Position numbers and translations under genes: made by a program. From positions 47,468,346 through 47,532,345 of the forward strand of contig OZ024856.1 in assembly GCA_964017155.1 (NCBI GenBank): a stretch of 64,000 nt of DNA, given 5' to 3'. A model generated the notes under the pieces. That model saw only the letters and a program-made list of their open reading frames with translations. It was not told the origin of the DNA and ran no database searches. Positions 33,248 through 45,384 of the stretch are shown one piece after another (the stretch's first letter is position 1; each line of letters begins with the position of its first letter). The stretch comes from Oasisia sp. SBJ-2009 (taxonomy: Eukaryota; Annelida; Polychaeta; Sabellida; Siboglinidae).

Positions 33248-35478
33248 TTTTCAGGAATACTCATTTTACTGATCTGGTCAGGAAATAACAGTCATATTTC
33301 CAGGAAGACCGAAATGCAATGGGGAATTGCATTAAGAGTTAGAAAGAGTTGGAGAAGAATGGAGAAAAAGAGCAAGAGATAGAAGCAATTGGATACTACT
33401 GATAGTAGTGAGAGAAAAGTGAGAGGAAGAAAAAAGACAATGAAAACAGAATTCATGGTCAGCTCACCCCAACGACAGTGATGCCAAGAAAAGAACAACA
33501 AAATGAAACTTAACCCTACTTAGTCTAGTTACCAGACAAGTATTATTTTGAATCCTTAATAGCCATTAGTCGTCATGCTTATTGAGAATTATGACATTCT
33601 CAATACAAGGTTCATTTTCGTTGCTCTGTCACTTTTTTGGCTGCAGCAATGACAGAACTGGAGAATTCCTAACTTAATCCTATTTGAAAGATGACAAATG
33701 TCTTTGGGAAAGAGTAAGACTGTGACGGAAGGTTTCACACAGGTATCCTTATAGCCTCTGTACTTTGTAACTATATGAATCAGGCAGCCAGTTATAGGTT
33801 CTCCGTTTCCCACCATCCAAATTTTCTGGGATTTGGGGGCATGGCCCCCTGGCCCCCTCTGGCTATGCCACTGTTAGGTCACAAAAGATAGATTAATCAC
33901 AGATTAATAATTTCCCAAATATTTATAATACACACATACATATATAATACATATATATATATATATAGCTGTATATAAATATATATTTATATTACACAGA
34001 TGTATATATATATATATCAGAGATGGAGTGATTACAATACAAATGTACTTGAGTACGAGTATGATTACTTTGAACATGCATGAGTACGATTACTCAGAAA
34101 ACAAATGTACTCGAGTACGATTACTTTACAATGTACTCAAGTACGAGTACGATTACATTAGAATGTAATCATGATTACTTTCATGATTACTTTAATGATG
34201 AATACTTTTCTAACAGTGCGCGGAGAAAACCCCCTCTGAACAAAACCCTTCTGTCACACTTCCTCACAAGATCCTAGCAGTGATTAGTAGTGTCTCTTCT
34301 GAGGGCAACATAGGCATTTTATTATGGACCACTTGGCTTAACATAACAGAAAACAATTTTGCCTTTACCTCTGTAGACAGGTTTACAGTTTGCACTTAAT
34401 TAAACACAATAGTCAGGGATTTAGCAGCTAACTGCCCAGACCCAGTCAGGATTCTGGATACCTAGGAACCATGACCAGTCATTCACACCATACTGACAGA
34501 GCAAACAGTATAGGTGGGGCTGTATCATGGAGTCTAAGATTACAAAGCAAGATTTTAGGGAATGCTTATCTACTGCTGGGCTTCCCAGGTACTGTGGCAA
34601 TATAACTTTGTACTACCAGCACTACAGTAAGCAGGAGGGTCAGGAGATGTGGCATTTATTAGATTACTAGTAATATTGCCATTTCTATCTGTCAAATATC
34701 ATTTATATTTGCTTCATATAAAAAAAATTAATCTTGAGAAGTGATAGTGAGTACAATTACTTTGGTAATGTACTTGAATACGAATATGATTACTTTCTTT
34801 GTACTCGAGTACAAGTACAATTACTCAAAAAGTACTCGTACTCGAGAATGAATACGAATACAGAGTACGATGACTCCATCTCTGATATACATATACACCT
34901 TTATATATATATATATATACATTATGCAAATAATACACACACAAAAGGTTCCCACTGCAAAGAATACGCCAGTCAAACTGCCTGCCAAAGTAGGATTTCA
35001 CAACAGAAGCAGGACAGATCAATATTATCATACACTAATATAAATATTATAGTTGAGTAAAAGAAAATAATTAGATTATAGGTAAGAATAAGATTTCACC
35101 ATCACATTCACAGGCAGGATGGACGATTCTGCCTGTCTATGGCTATACCTAGTAGGGAGATCAGATGGATTTGCCATCCCTTCTGACAACATGGGGAGAT
35201 AGGGGTCCATCTTTAGTGGCCGTAGTTTATTATCACGCAATATACCTGTTTGTTTATAATGTTTGGTGGTGTTTAAGAGCGGTTAATAATTTGTTTACTC
35301 TCGGTGTCAAAGTTTGGTTCTCTTTGTTTATTCCTGAGTCATATTGGATCATGCTGACAAGCCCCACCTTTCAAAATTATTTGTGAGATTATGTTCATCA
35401 GTATGGCCATTTAAAAAAATTACAAACAAAGAAGAAACATAAATGAACATTTGTGACTGTACAAATATGATAATCCGT
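33248..35478. repeat. Second large inverted repeat, right arm
   Basis: Reverse complement of the left-arm blocks listed at 25694-28216. The minus-strand frame at 33589-33816 mirrors left-arm sequence and is not evidence of a gene. Contains its own MITE at 34018. Confidence 0.9.
34018..34884. mobile_element. hAT-like foldback MITE in the right arm
   Basis: Ends CAGAGATGGAGTGA and TGACTCCATCTCTG (14-bp near-perfect inverted ends), flanked by ATATATAT and ATATACAT, a 7/8 match to an 8-bp duplication in AT-rich DNA. Subterminal regions are mutually complementary runs of GAGTACGA/TCGTACTC type. No coding capacity. It has no counterpart in the left arm. Confidence 0.8.
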
Positions 35479-36912
35479 CTTCTTCTATTGATCAGCCAAC
35501 ATACCAAATTATTGGTTTAAGGTCTATATATATATGTTTATGTGAACATATTTTGTGTTTAACCTAATGTAAGGGATTTATGTTAGTTAGTGGTGAAGAA
35601 ATTTGTGGCGTGCTTCGATGCGAAATATGGTTTTGCGCCATTAAAAAATCATGACATTTGACCGATCTGTCATTCTCAGTTGTATTGTTGGAAATAGGCC
35701 TAATTAAGTATTGCTATGACTATGTATTGTCAATGTTGACTACAATTTACTTATATATTTATTTGTGTTATTTATATTGTTGCAGGTCCACTATGTTAAT
35801 AAGATAAAGTTCATGTTATTTAGTGTGCTGCTGTTTTATGACGTGAATAAAATATCACTACTGCTATTCCTAATTAAAATTAATAATAATGCAATTACTT
35901 CTATAAATGTTACACATTACTAATAATTATTTATTTATTATTTATTTAAATGCTTGGCATGAATATACAATAATACCGACATAATGTGCCTGATGAATTA
36001 TTGTAGTTATTGCATGCACTTTGAATTGTTTTATTTCAGAAATCTCGCACCTGAAAAAAATCACACATGAGTATGCATAATTACAAGCTTCGTTTGACTG
36101 AAGATGACACAGCAACATATCTACACTCTCTGAAGATACAGTCCCTGTGAACGTGACATGTACACTGCAGTTTTAATAGACAATAATACAACACTATTTT
36201 ACGAACAAAACTGTATGTGTCAATTAACTGTGAAGATACAGAACCTATAACCTAAAGGCATCAATATATCACATGCATCATCTGCTTACACTAATTTATA
36301 ATTTATTACACAATTTGTCTCGCTGAATGTGACACATAATACACATATCTACACATATCTACACTGAACAAAGTGAGGCGGAGTAATGTGAGCAGCTTCT
36401 TCATCTCGGACTTTATCCATGTGGAGGGTATCACAGAAAGTGGTCTTGCATTTGACACGAGATGTTGGAGTCGGTGATGTAACACTGTGAACAGTTTATA
36501 AACATTACTTCATCAAGTTCATGTTTAAATGCAGAATATTATGAAACGATAACAATGTATTACTGGCTACTACTGAGTCTGCAGCATTTGTCCAACCTGC
36601 AACATCACGGTCACCCATAAACAAGTGAAGTATGACAACTGTGCTTCATAGTCATGTATTGATCTGTTGAGTTTGTTATTTAGTTAATTATTAATTAAGT
36701 TATTATTTATGCTATAATGACATGAATTTATTGATGGTTGATCATAATGTTTCATGTGGTTCTAAACATTGCATAAATTATATTTAATTCATAATTATTT
36801 ACTGCGGGCTTTCATCAAAACCTAGCCATTAGTCGAGTTAGCATGCCAACATTAACCAATATTAACTTATTATTAATTAAGTTAGTGTTAATGTGAAATT
36901 ACTGGCTAATGT
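35479..36912. other. AT-rich intergenic DNA, no gene
   Basis: About 1.4 kb with no open frame longer than chance and no recognised repeat apart from short TAAT-rich runs. Confidence 0.6.
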
Positions 36913-37329
36913 GTATTTACTAGGGATGGGACGATACATGTTTTTAATTTTCGGTTCGATTTTCGATATTTGACCCACGGTTCGATATATTCACGATACT
37001 TTTTCACAACCACGCCACCTATCACACAACATTTTTAATGAACAATTTTAAGTGCAGTACAGTGGAACCCCTCATTTAAGACTGCCCCCCAGATCAGAGT
37101 GGGGCAGTCTTAAAAGAGGGGTGGTCTCTCATGAGGACATCAACACTAGGGGGCGCTTACAACCACTAAGTAGTAAATACACAAAATAAAAAGGAGAAAA
37201 TAATAAATGAGACAACATACACATTATTTTAAAAACTATATTTATTCTGTTTATTCTATGTGTGACACATTTCAGTATAAGTTTACTTTTGAATCGTTTT
37301 TTTTTTAATAATATCTGATAAAGAGTATC

Positions 37330-37747
37330 CGGTACTTTTGCAGTTTAGGCCCGCACCTCGAAAAAAACATCAAAATGTTCGCCTACGATGACCAAACTTC
37401 GCATGGTGTATCTACTACACCTGTACTACGCGTATACACTTGTCACGTGATCAAAAAATAATAATTAATGCCTGAAATCGATCAAAATGTGTACGTAAAT
37501 AATGCACTTTCCTTGTCGAGTCACTACTGCCACAGTGAACTCCGTCAGGTGGCGCCGAGGAAAGCGCGTTATTTACGTACACATTTTGATCGATTTCAGG
37601 CATTAATTATTATTTTTGATCACGTGACAAGTGTATACGCGTAGTACAGGTGTAGTAGATACACCGTGGTCCATGCGAAGTTTGGTCATCGTAGGTGAAC
37701 ATTTTGATATTTTTTTCGAGGTGCGGGCCTAAACTGCAAAAGTACCG
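37330..37747. repeat. Nested foldback repeat, ~185-bp arms
   Basis: Arms 37330-37514 and 37557-37747 are reverse complements with few mismatches around a ~42 bp loop. Core sequence CGGTACTTTTGCAGTTTAGG. Related to 28405-28640. Likely a small foldback/MITE. Confidence 0.93.
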
Positions 37748-38271
37748 AGTATCCTCATTTTGAATTGTTTTTTAATAATATTTGATATAAATACTATTCT
37801 CAGTTAATTTATTTCAAATTCAGTCTGAGGGGCTAAAAGTGCTGCCACCTCACGGCGTCTGGGTAATCGCACCGCGGTCGCCATTTTGTTTTTCATTCCA
37901 GTGCCGCCAAACGATCTTTTACTTTCTGATCTAATCATGAAAACGACCTCCTACAGCCACGAAACCTCCTCTCTAATAACTCATATTACATATACATAAT
38001 CTAGGTCATAAAATTAAATCATTTAAATTGCTGTGACGAATAATATTTACAAATCAAAATCTTGCTAAACTAAAGTCGACATCGCCGGCGACTGTTACGC
38101 GAAGGCCGTAGCCGCGTAGGCGTAGGCGTAGATTTCCGTGGTGTTATGTCAATATTTTATCGCGGTGTCGCTAAATCTGGATTCCGGTTTTATCCTAAAC
38201 TAACCTAGTACTTAGCCTAAGTTTCTAAACTTTAATCATACGCAAGTTTCTGAACTTTAATCATACACAAT

Positions 38272-38460
38272 ATGGATAATACAGTAATCACAGAGTTACG
38301 CGTAACCATCGACGGTGCGGTGCCGGTGGCCATCAGTGGTGGCCATGACGTTCGCCATGTACGGAAACACCGATTAGGCGATGACGATGTGCCATTTATC
38401 AAAATCGAAAAAAACCGCGGTACGCAAACTGACGACGGTGCACCGAACCGTGAGCCTTAA
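38272..38460 (+). CDS. Short ORF (62 codons) in the hAT-like element, uncertain
   Basis: ATG to TAA frame ending about 40 bp before the right terminus. The peptide is acidic/polar (for example DGAVPVAISGGHDVRHVRK) with no recognised domain, signal peptide or membrane segment. GC and CpG content is higher than the flanks, as is common for hAT subterminal DNA. Most likely a chance frame. Confidence 0.15.
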   Translation: MDNTVITELRVTIDGAVPVAISGGHDVRHVRKHRLGDDDVPFIKIEKNRGTQTDDGAPNREP

Positions 38461-38510
38461 AACCGCGAATACCGTGAACCGCGATTAATCGTCCCAACCC
38501 TAGTATTTAC

Positions 38511-39400
38511 TACAGTAATTGATGTGGGAATGTCTTAATAATTGTGGACATTGCGGCCTTTTATTCATGTGTATGTCTATGCAAAGCATGGTTACTAATT
38601 ATATTTTGATTTATTAATTAGTTTATTATTAATATTACTTAACTCTAATTTATAGTAAGCTGGTTCTACAGATTTCATGTTTATATAATATAAACATATT
38701 CATGGATATTGTGGTATTTTACCAAAAGGTTTCTATCTGTTGAGGTGGCCTGCTAATTATCGCCTATTAACTAATTAATTTATTTATTATTACATGACTA
38801 GTTAACATATATTTATTCTCATAAAATATCAATGTGGTTGTGCACACTGCATTATATGTATAAATATCTTCATATTTATGGACTATGCTGGTCTTGATTA
38901 GAATGTATTGGTCTGTTACTACTGTATACTACTTAACTAATATTAACTGAATTAATTAGTGCCAAAAAACCATGTAGCCAATTTATTACTCCATTCAATG
39001 CATTTCAAAACACTGCATAAATTTTGCGCAATTTTTCCATCTTTAAATTGCAATAACTTCGGATCTAATAAAGATATCGTAATAAAATTAAAAGTTATGT
39101 GATCTGTAACTTATTACCTTTCATTTGAGCCTGTTTCCAACATCCTATGTCTATGATGATGTTAGATTTGTTGAAGTGCGTTTATAACTTTATTGTACCT
39201 TTATAGCTAACTCTATCGCTAACTTTCAGACGAGAGGCAGCACGCAATGATCTCATGTATCGTGAAAATAACACATGCATTCCCCTTGTCGGTGCCATAA
39301 ATACAGTAAATCGGTGACAAGAATTGATAAACAAAATAACTTGACTGAAAACAACGAAATGTGCGCCAGTGGAACCGACTATGCGGCCGGATTCGGTTGT
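38511..39400. other. AT-rich intergenic DNA, no gene
   Basis: No supported feature. A 63-codon frame at 39275-39466 overlaps the start of the CpG-rich patch and has no recognised domain. Confidence 0.5.
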
Positions 39401-39686
39401 CCGGGTAGCGTTACGTTAGATATTGGTCGCCAGTGTGTAGCACTATACGCGTTGAGACCGCGCTGATAATATTATGCACATTGTCATTGTAAAAGTAACT
39501 CACACATTATAGACAAGTCGTTTATTTGCCTACACACCCTAGCGGTGAATGAACGTAGGCATACGATTACATTTTAATCAGCTGTTTTGGTCGATAAATG
39601 ACAGGTAGGCGTAATAATTTTCATGTACATTTTTTTCAAGCGAGAAAACGACGTGACGTCTGACGACAGCACTTGAATATGAAAAA

Positions 39687-39733
39687 AAGTTTGTTTAATC
39701 AAGACATATTATATGTCTTGATTAAACAAACTT
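39687..39733. repeat. 47-bp perfect palindrome
   Basis: Two exact 23-base complementary arms around a single central base; the left arm begins AAGTTTGTTTAATCAAGAC. It could extrude as a cruciform or fold as an RNA hairpin. Confidence 0.97.
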
Positions 39734-39863
39734 GTTTGACTAACGATTGCCAGGCTATAGATCTGGGCCCAGTTTCATGAAGCCGTGTAACTTTACGCAC
39801 AATTACGCGGTCTACTGGTCGTAGCCATAGATATAAATAGAGGGATCGCCGACTCGTGACGTT

Positions 39864-40060
39864 GTCGCGCTTACATTTTTCCGATCGTTAAAACCTTTCC
39901 GATTGACGTTTCTGCGCATGCGCGTATCTAGGGGATAAACGTAAGCGCTACCTACGATGGTCGCGCTTACATTTTTCCGGTCGTTAAAAACGTTCCGATT
40001 GACGTTTCTGCGCATGCGCGCATCTAGAGGCGCGCGCGACCGCGCTAGCTAGCTACGCTG
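39864..40060. promoter_or_regulatory. CpG-rich patch with 96-bp duplication and two NRF-1-like sites
   Basis: A 96-bp unit starting GTCGCGCTTACATTTTTCCG occurs at 39864 and 39960. Each copy ends with TGCGCATGCGC (39913-39923 and 40009-40019), the palindromic core recognised by NRF-1 in animals. CpGs are much denser than in the flanks, and a CACGTG E-box lies near 40070. It might be an unmethylated promoter, but no downstream coding exon is recognised. Confidence 0.45.
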
Positions 40061-40149
40061 GTTGTTGCTCACGTGTATTTGGGAGTTTGAGCGTTATAGC
40101 ACGGACTAATTGGACCAGTGACAGCGGATAACAAAGCGCTGTCACTGGT

Positions 40150-41010
40150 TACGATTGATTGTGCTAGGATTTACTGCTACATCTTTAGTAAATCAAAATA
40201 TAGTAGTTATTGCTTCGTATACAAAGCTGTATTGTTTATTTATCCTTAATATTAATAGTAATTGGATGGATAAATAAATAGTTGCACCAAGTTTGGCATA
40301 ACAAAGTTTTGTAATTTGTTGTGTGATAAGTGGCTTAAATATGCATTTAACGCGTACACAGGAGGACAATAATGACTTATACATTAACAATCTTTATATT
40401 ATACTGACCAGTTTCCTCTAGTCTACGTTTAAATAATTACAGACTTTACTGAATTAACATGATATATATTTGTTACATTTATTAAAATAACATCATGATC
40501 ATCGTCTTACCTTCAGGAGTAAATGTGAAAAGATAATGTTAGTTATGTTCAGTGATGTTTTGTTGAAATGAATCCATACTGATATTTTATTGTATTCTGA
40601 ATTTACTTCTTGAATAAGCCTGTAGCAGTTGTGTGTAAGTGAAACATATTGATGTCCTCTATAAATAGCACATAATTTTATTGTTTTAATACTGGCCTTT
40701 AAGTATAATATGAACATAACTGGACCCAGTACAATTCTTTGTGGTATAACTCATGTGGCCGCCATTACCTCTGAACTGGATTGATTAAGCAAACACTGTT
40801 GCCTAGTTCATTGTTGAAGCACAGTAGACACACAATTAATCCTCATTCAATAACAATTTATTGTAAAAATAATCCAAAATCCAATCTTTCTTGCGTGGCT
40901 GTGGCTAAATTGAAATACATGCTGTATATAAAAATCAATGAATTCTTGGGATAAAAAATTAAAACATTCCTCTTAAAGCAAAATAATTGTACATAGATCG
41001 TCTGTATAAA
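40150..41010. other. AT-rich intergenic DNA, no gene
   Basis: No recognised gene or repeat. Confidence 0.5.
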
Positions 41011-41017
41011 ATTTTCA

Positions 41018-41269
41018 AGATCACATCACATGACTAAAAATAAACATATATGCAACCAATCATGCATGCATATTTTTAAAACTGCAATATGCATTAAAGT
41101 GGTTAGATTTCACGATTCCACAAAAATGTATTGCCAATTTGTTTTAAAGTGTCTTATGTTATTTATTTACTGCTAAAATTGAAACTGTTTATTTACTTTT
41201 TGAAAAATACGCATGCATGATTGGTTGCATATAGGTTTATTTTTAGTCATTATGTGATGTGATCTTGAA
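41018..41269. repeat. Foldback repeat, ~64-bp arms
   Basis: Arms 41018-41080 and 41203-41269 are near-perfect reverse complements (AACCAATCATGCATGC against GCATGCATGATTGGTT) around a 120-bp centre. Probable small foldback/MITE. Confidence 0.9.
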
Positions 41270-41614
41270 CATTTTATAATCTGAGACATTATATGAGCAG
41301 TGGCGTGCACCATCCAGCTGTAGCCAAGCATGACAATGTCCAGAGAAGGGTACACTCAGCAGCGCTGAAGCATACTTTAAAAAGTGTGTTCAAACAGGCT
41401 AAATTCGAGTCGACTCAGTCAGTGGCAGTGCTGACTCGACATCGTCAAACGTTCATCACAAATAATACTAATTATTATATTAAGTAACGTCATTTCCATC
41501 GGAATATAACTATTGGGTTGCATTAACTAAGTCGTTTATGTAGAGTAGAAATGATACAGCAATGATAGGAGTGAGCCCTGCACCAGTGCATGGTCGTGTG
41601 TGTTTTCAATATCT

Positions 41615-42470
41615 TTATTTCAGATTGTCATAGTACATACAGATGTCCACATAAACACTAAAAAAACAAGTGACTATAGAAAAATATAAAAGTATTGCAC
41701 ATGGTAAATAGAGAAAAAACATTGCACAATGGTACATTCCAGACTGGTACATTAAATCAAAAACTATTATGTATATACAACATTTTGATCCAATGTCGTC
41801 TTATCCTGGATTGCCATTTTATATCACTGTTGATAATTGCAATTACAAACTTATTATAAGAGCATCAAGTCTCCGCATGAATTTATATACACGGTTTCTA
41901 ATTACAGCTTTACTATCTGGTACATGGTATTCTACAAACATGGTGGAGGCACTGCAATATTTAGGCTGATTCAGCAATAAGCAAAACACATTATTGTAAG
42001 CCACATGAAGATTATGTATACTTGCTACTGTGTAATTCCACCACAGCTGAGCAGTATACATGGGAGAGCAGAAAGTTCTAAGCAAAGTCAGCTTCACTTC
42101 AGTGGAACACATGTAAAATTTCCGCAATAGTATATTACCCCTAGCATATAGTTGTCGGCATTGGCGTAAGATATCTTTGTCATCATGTAATGTCTTAGAA
42201 ATAAAGTGACCCAAATATTTCACATTATCCACTTCCTGGATTGTTTCACCATTTTTTAATCTTAAATGATGGAACATCAACATTGTTCATATCATTTTAT
42301 TAGTTACTTTTAAATATTAACACAGCACTTTTCTTGGAGTTGTACTTGATATCATGATTTAACCCATAGAGTCCACATACCTGCATCAGTTCAGACAGTC
42401 TTGATACAGATGGGGACAGAATTACCAAGTCATCAGCATTTTTGAAATAATGCTGAAGTCAAACTTACTA
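41615..42470 (-). pseudogene. 5'-truncated non-LTR RT, relative of the 7201-8895 element
   Basis: Minus-strand translation, with frame changes, starts at the catalytic region (ADDLVILSPS near 42435), then HDIKYNSKKSAVLIF, VKYLGHFISK, ILLRKFYMC, LWWNYTVASI and AYNNVFCLL, parallel to the spacer RT. 41843-42283 is the longest open part (146 codons). Its minus-strand end has a polyadenylation-like AATAAAGATA near 41617. Inactive. Confidence 0.85.
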
Positions 42471-43103
42471 TTTTAAGTGGTGTAGAATGCTCTGGACTGT
42501 ATATAATGAAGAGACTGCTGTCATTTCAGCGTTGATGATGAAATTGTTGTGTTGGAGGTTCTCTGCATGCATGACTAAGATGTAACACTCTTAACTGCAT
42601 AGGCCAGGTAACTCAGCCATTCCTCCATTGTGGTCGCATGTATTGGTATGTCTCGGCAAGTTGATCATGTATTTTGAAAAGGGCTATATACTGTATATTG
42701 AGTGTACAGACGCGTTGCATTCAAATGTGCATGTATGTGCACACACATATGCGTGTATATACGTACATGCACGCATGCACGCGCGGGCACACACACACTC
42801 TGTCTGGTTTTGTCTAGTCATTATTTGCCTTGAGTAGTTGTGTCAGTCTTCATCCAACTGTGTTGAACCCAGTGAGTAAGGAGGCTCACCAAGTTGTCAA
42901 AGTTGTCAAAATTGTATATGTTCTCTCCTTTTTATCATAGGTATCACTGCTAATATGAAATATACCTTTTAGGCCATGTATTTTCTGCTTTATCAATGTG
43001 TGAAATAAAATATATGTCCTAATTACCATTTCAATGCCAGTTGTTATAAGCAATGTGCATATTGCCCATGGCCTAAGTAACTATCGTTGTCATTGACACA
43101 GTG
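42471..43103. other. No gene; short purine-pyrimidine patch
   Basis: CATGCACGCATGCACGCGCG-type alternating sequence near 42765-42800. Nothing else recognised. Confidence 0.5.
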
Positions 43104-44029
43104 TGGCGATACGTGTATTGTAGTCGCCGTTGATGAGACGTCACTTCAGAGGAAGAGCTCGTAAGATGGCGACACGTGTACTGTAGTCGCCGTTGATGTG
43201 ACGTCACTTCAGAGGAAGAGCTCGTAAGATGGCGACACGTGTACTGTAGTCGCCGTTGATGTGACGTCACTTCAGCGGAAGAGCTCGTAAGATGGCGACA
43301 CGTGTACTGTAGTCGCCGTTGATGTGACGTCACTTCAGAGGAAGAGCTCGTAAGATGGCGACACGTGTATTGTAGTCGCCGTTGATGAGACGTCACTTCA
43401 GAGGAAGAGCTCGTAAGATGGCGACACGTGTACTGTAGTCGCCGTTGATGTGACGTCACTTCAGAGGAAGAGCTCGTAAGATGGCGACACGTGTACTGTA
43501 GTCGCCGTTGATGAGACGTCACTTCAGAGGAAGAGCTCGTAAGATGGCGACACGTGTACTGTAGTCGCCGTTGATGATACGTCACTTCAGAGGAAGAGCT
43601 CGTAAGATGGCGACACGTGTACTGTAGTCGCCGTTGATGTGACGTCACTTCAGAGGAAGAGCTCGTAAGATGGCGACACGTGTACTGTAATCGCCGTTGA
43701 TGTGACGTCACTTCAGAGGAAGGGATCGTAAGATGGCGACACGTGTACTGTAATCGCCGTTGATGAGACGTCACTTCAGACGAAGAGCTCGTAAGATGGC
43801 GACACGTGTACTGTAGTCGCCGTTGATGTGACGTCACTTCAGACGAAGAGCTCGTAAGATGGCGACACGTGTACTGTAGTCGCCGTTGATGTGACGTCAC
43901 TTCAGAGGAAGAGCTCGTAAGATGGCGACACGTGTACTGTAGTCGCCGTTGATGTGACGTCACTTCAGAGGAAGAGCTCGTAAGATGGCGACACGTGTAC
44001 TGTAGTCGCCGTTGATGAGACGTCACTTC
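43104..44029. repeat. 63-bp minisatellite, ~15 copies, rich in regulatory motifs
   Basis: Head-to-tail 63-bp units. Each unit has AAGATGGCGAC (YY1-like), CACGTG (E-box, 14 of 15 units), and GTGACGTCAC (perfect CRE palindrome in 9 units; ACGTCA half-site in the rest). CpGs are preserved throughout, unusual beside AT-rich DNA. Since 63 is divisible by three, an open frame runs through the minus strand (325 codons, 21-residue repeat with SHQRRLQYTCRHLTSSS). This is more simply explained by the period than by selection for a protein. Confidence 0.95.
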
Positions 44030-45384
44030 CAGATGTGCCAGATGATACAAATTACCCGTATCCGATACGGATTTTGGTGGCTATACTCTATTTTGATACG
44101 GATTTTAACTAAATTGATGGAGACATTATTTTATACCACATTATGTCCTTGTACGCGTCACAAAGCTAAACAGCATAATGGAATAAACGTTTACTGTTAG
44201 TGACTAAGTAAATCGATTCGAAACGAACGAAAAAACCATCGATTAGTTTATTGTAGCGCGTAATAGATGGCGGGCTAGCCTCGGTTACCCGGGCTCCGTG
44301 AGGTGGCAGCACTTGTAACCGGCAGGGCGGCCTTACCCCAGATTAGCGTAGAGACGCTGATTAGTTCTCAGGCCGAATTTGAAATTGCTATCAGAGATTG
44401 CTGTATTATAAAAACTATTCAAAATTAAACTTATACTACCACAAAATAAATAGGAATACACATTTCCAGTTAGTCATATAAATAGGAATTACGTCAGGAT
44501 TAAACAGTATCCGTGAGGTGGTAGCATCGTTTAGCACACACGGATAATATTCAAAAGCCGGCAAAGTCACCAGACTGTCTTCTCGGCGTAGTTACGCAGT
44601 CGACCGACAGTTGGTTAAGCGAGACTATGGCGTTCACGGTGGTGTTGAAGTTTTACTTTGTCAGACAAGTGCTTGAAATGCAGTACAACTTTGTCACAAA
44701 GTAACTAATTTGAGAGTTACTAATGCATGCTTACTACAATTGGTACATAGTACGTTGTGTGGGTGTTCCAAAAACAATATGATAGCGTAACAATGAGAGA
44801 CATCTGTGATATTTGGCGTGACATGCTAGAAATTATAATTTCGTGTTTTACTTTAAGCAATGTATTTTTCATACAAAATATAATTATAATAACTTTATAC
44901 GACGAAAACAAATCAAACCAAGAGTCACTAAGTTATGTCCTACTATTGGTTTTGCCTAAACGTGGCAATGCGCAATTGTAGAGCCCCACTACACAGACCT
45001 GGCATGGATAATAACACACTAGTTAATACCTACCCAAAGTTTGCTATATGGTCCTTTGTGGAAACCACACTTTAAATTAACGGGATGTCATGTTAACGTT
45101 ATCCTTAATGCAATAAAGTTTCATATGTTTCGACCAAATAAACACAATGATTACAACAGCGTGTTAATCTTTTCTTTAACTTATTCAAATATTGCGAAAT
45201 TTATTCAAACACAAATTAAAAAAAGTAACGAAGCTCAGCATTAAAGCGATGTTTATACATAGCCTTAGCCTGCTTAATTTTAACTATTTAGACAAATGTA
45301 CTTTGAACAAATATTGTGATAGGACAATGCCATTGTGCGAGTTGAAGGAAATTTAAGATGCTTTCTCGACGACTTTCAATATAA
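44030..45384. other. No gene; segment related to 37840-37900
   Basis: CCGTGAGGTGGCAGCACTT near 44297 is the complement of AAGTGCTGCCACCTCACGG near 37843, and a second CCGTGAGGTGGTAGCA lies at 44510. These look like fragments of the same dispersed repeat. No coding region supported. Confidence 0.45.

Larger units (their letters stand above)
36921..38502. mobile_element. Non-autonomous hAT-like element, 1.58 kb
   Basis: Ends TAGGGATGGGACGAT and ATCGTCCCAACCCTA, near-perfect 15-bp inverted ends, flanked by identical GTATTTAC (36913-36920 and 38503-38510), an 8-bp duplication typical of hAT elements. Inside are a nested foldback (37330-37747) and a CAGTGGAACCCCTC segment near 37060 that resembles a Tigger-type terminus. 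No transposase domain is visible. Confidence 0.9.

Noticed and set aside
38272..38460. Real protein encoded by the hAT-like element
   Set aside because: Listed only at low confidence. The frame runs into subterminal DNA and shows no domain or transposase motif.
43073..44050. 325-codon minus-strand ORF with a 21-residue repeat
   Set aside because: The 63-bp unit length automatically keeps the frame open once one unit lacks a stop. No signal peptide, domain or non-repeat flank. Reported as a minisatellite.
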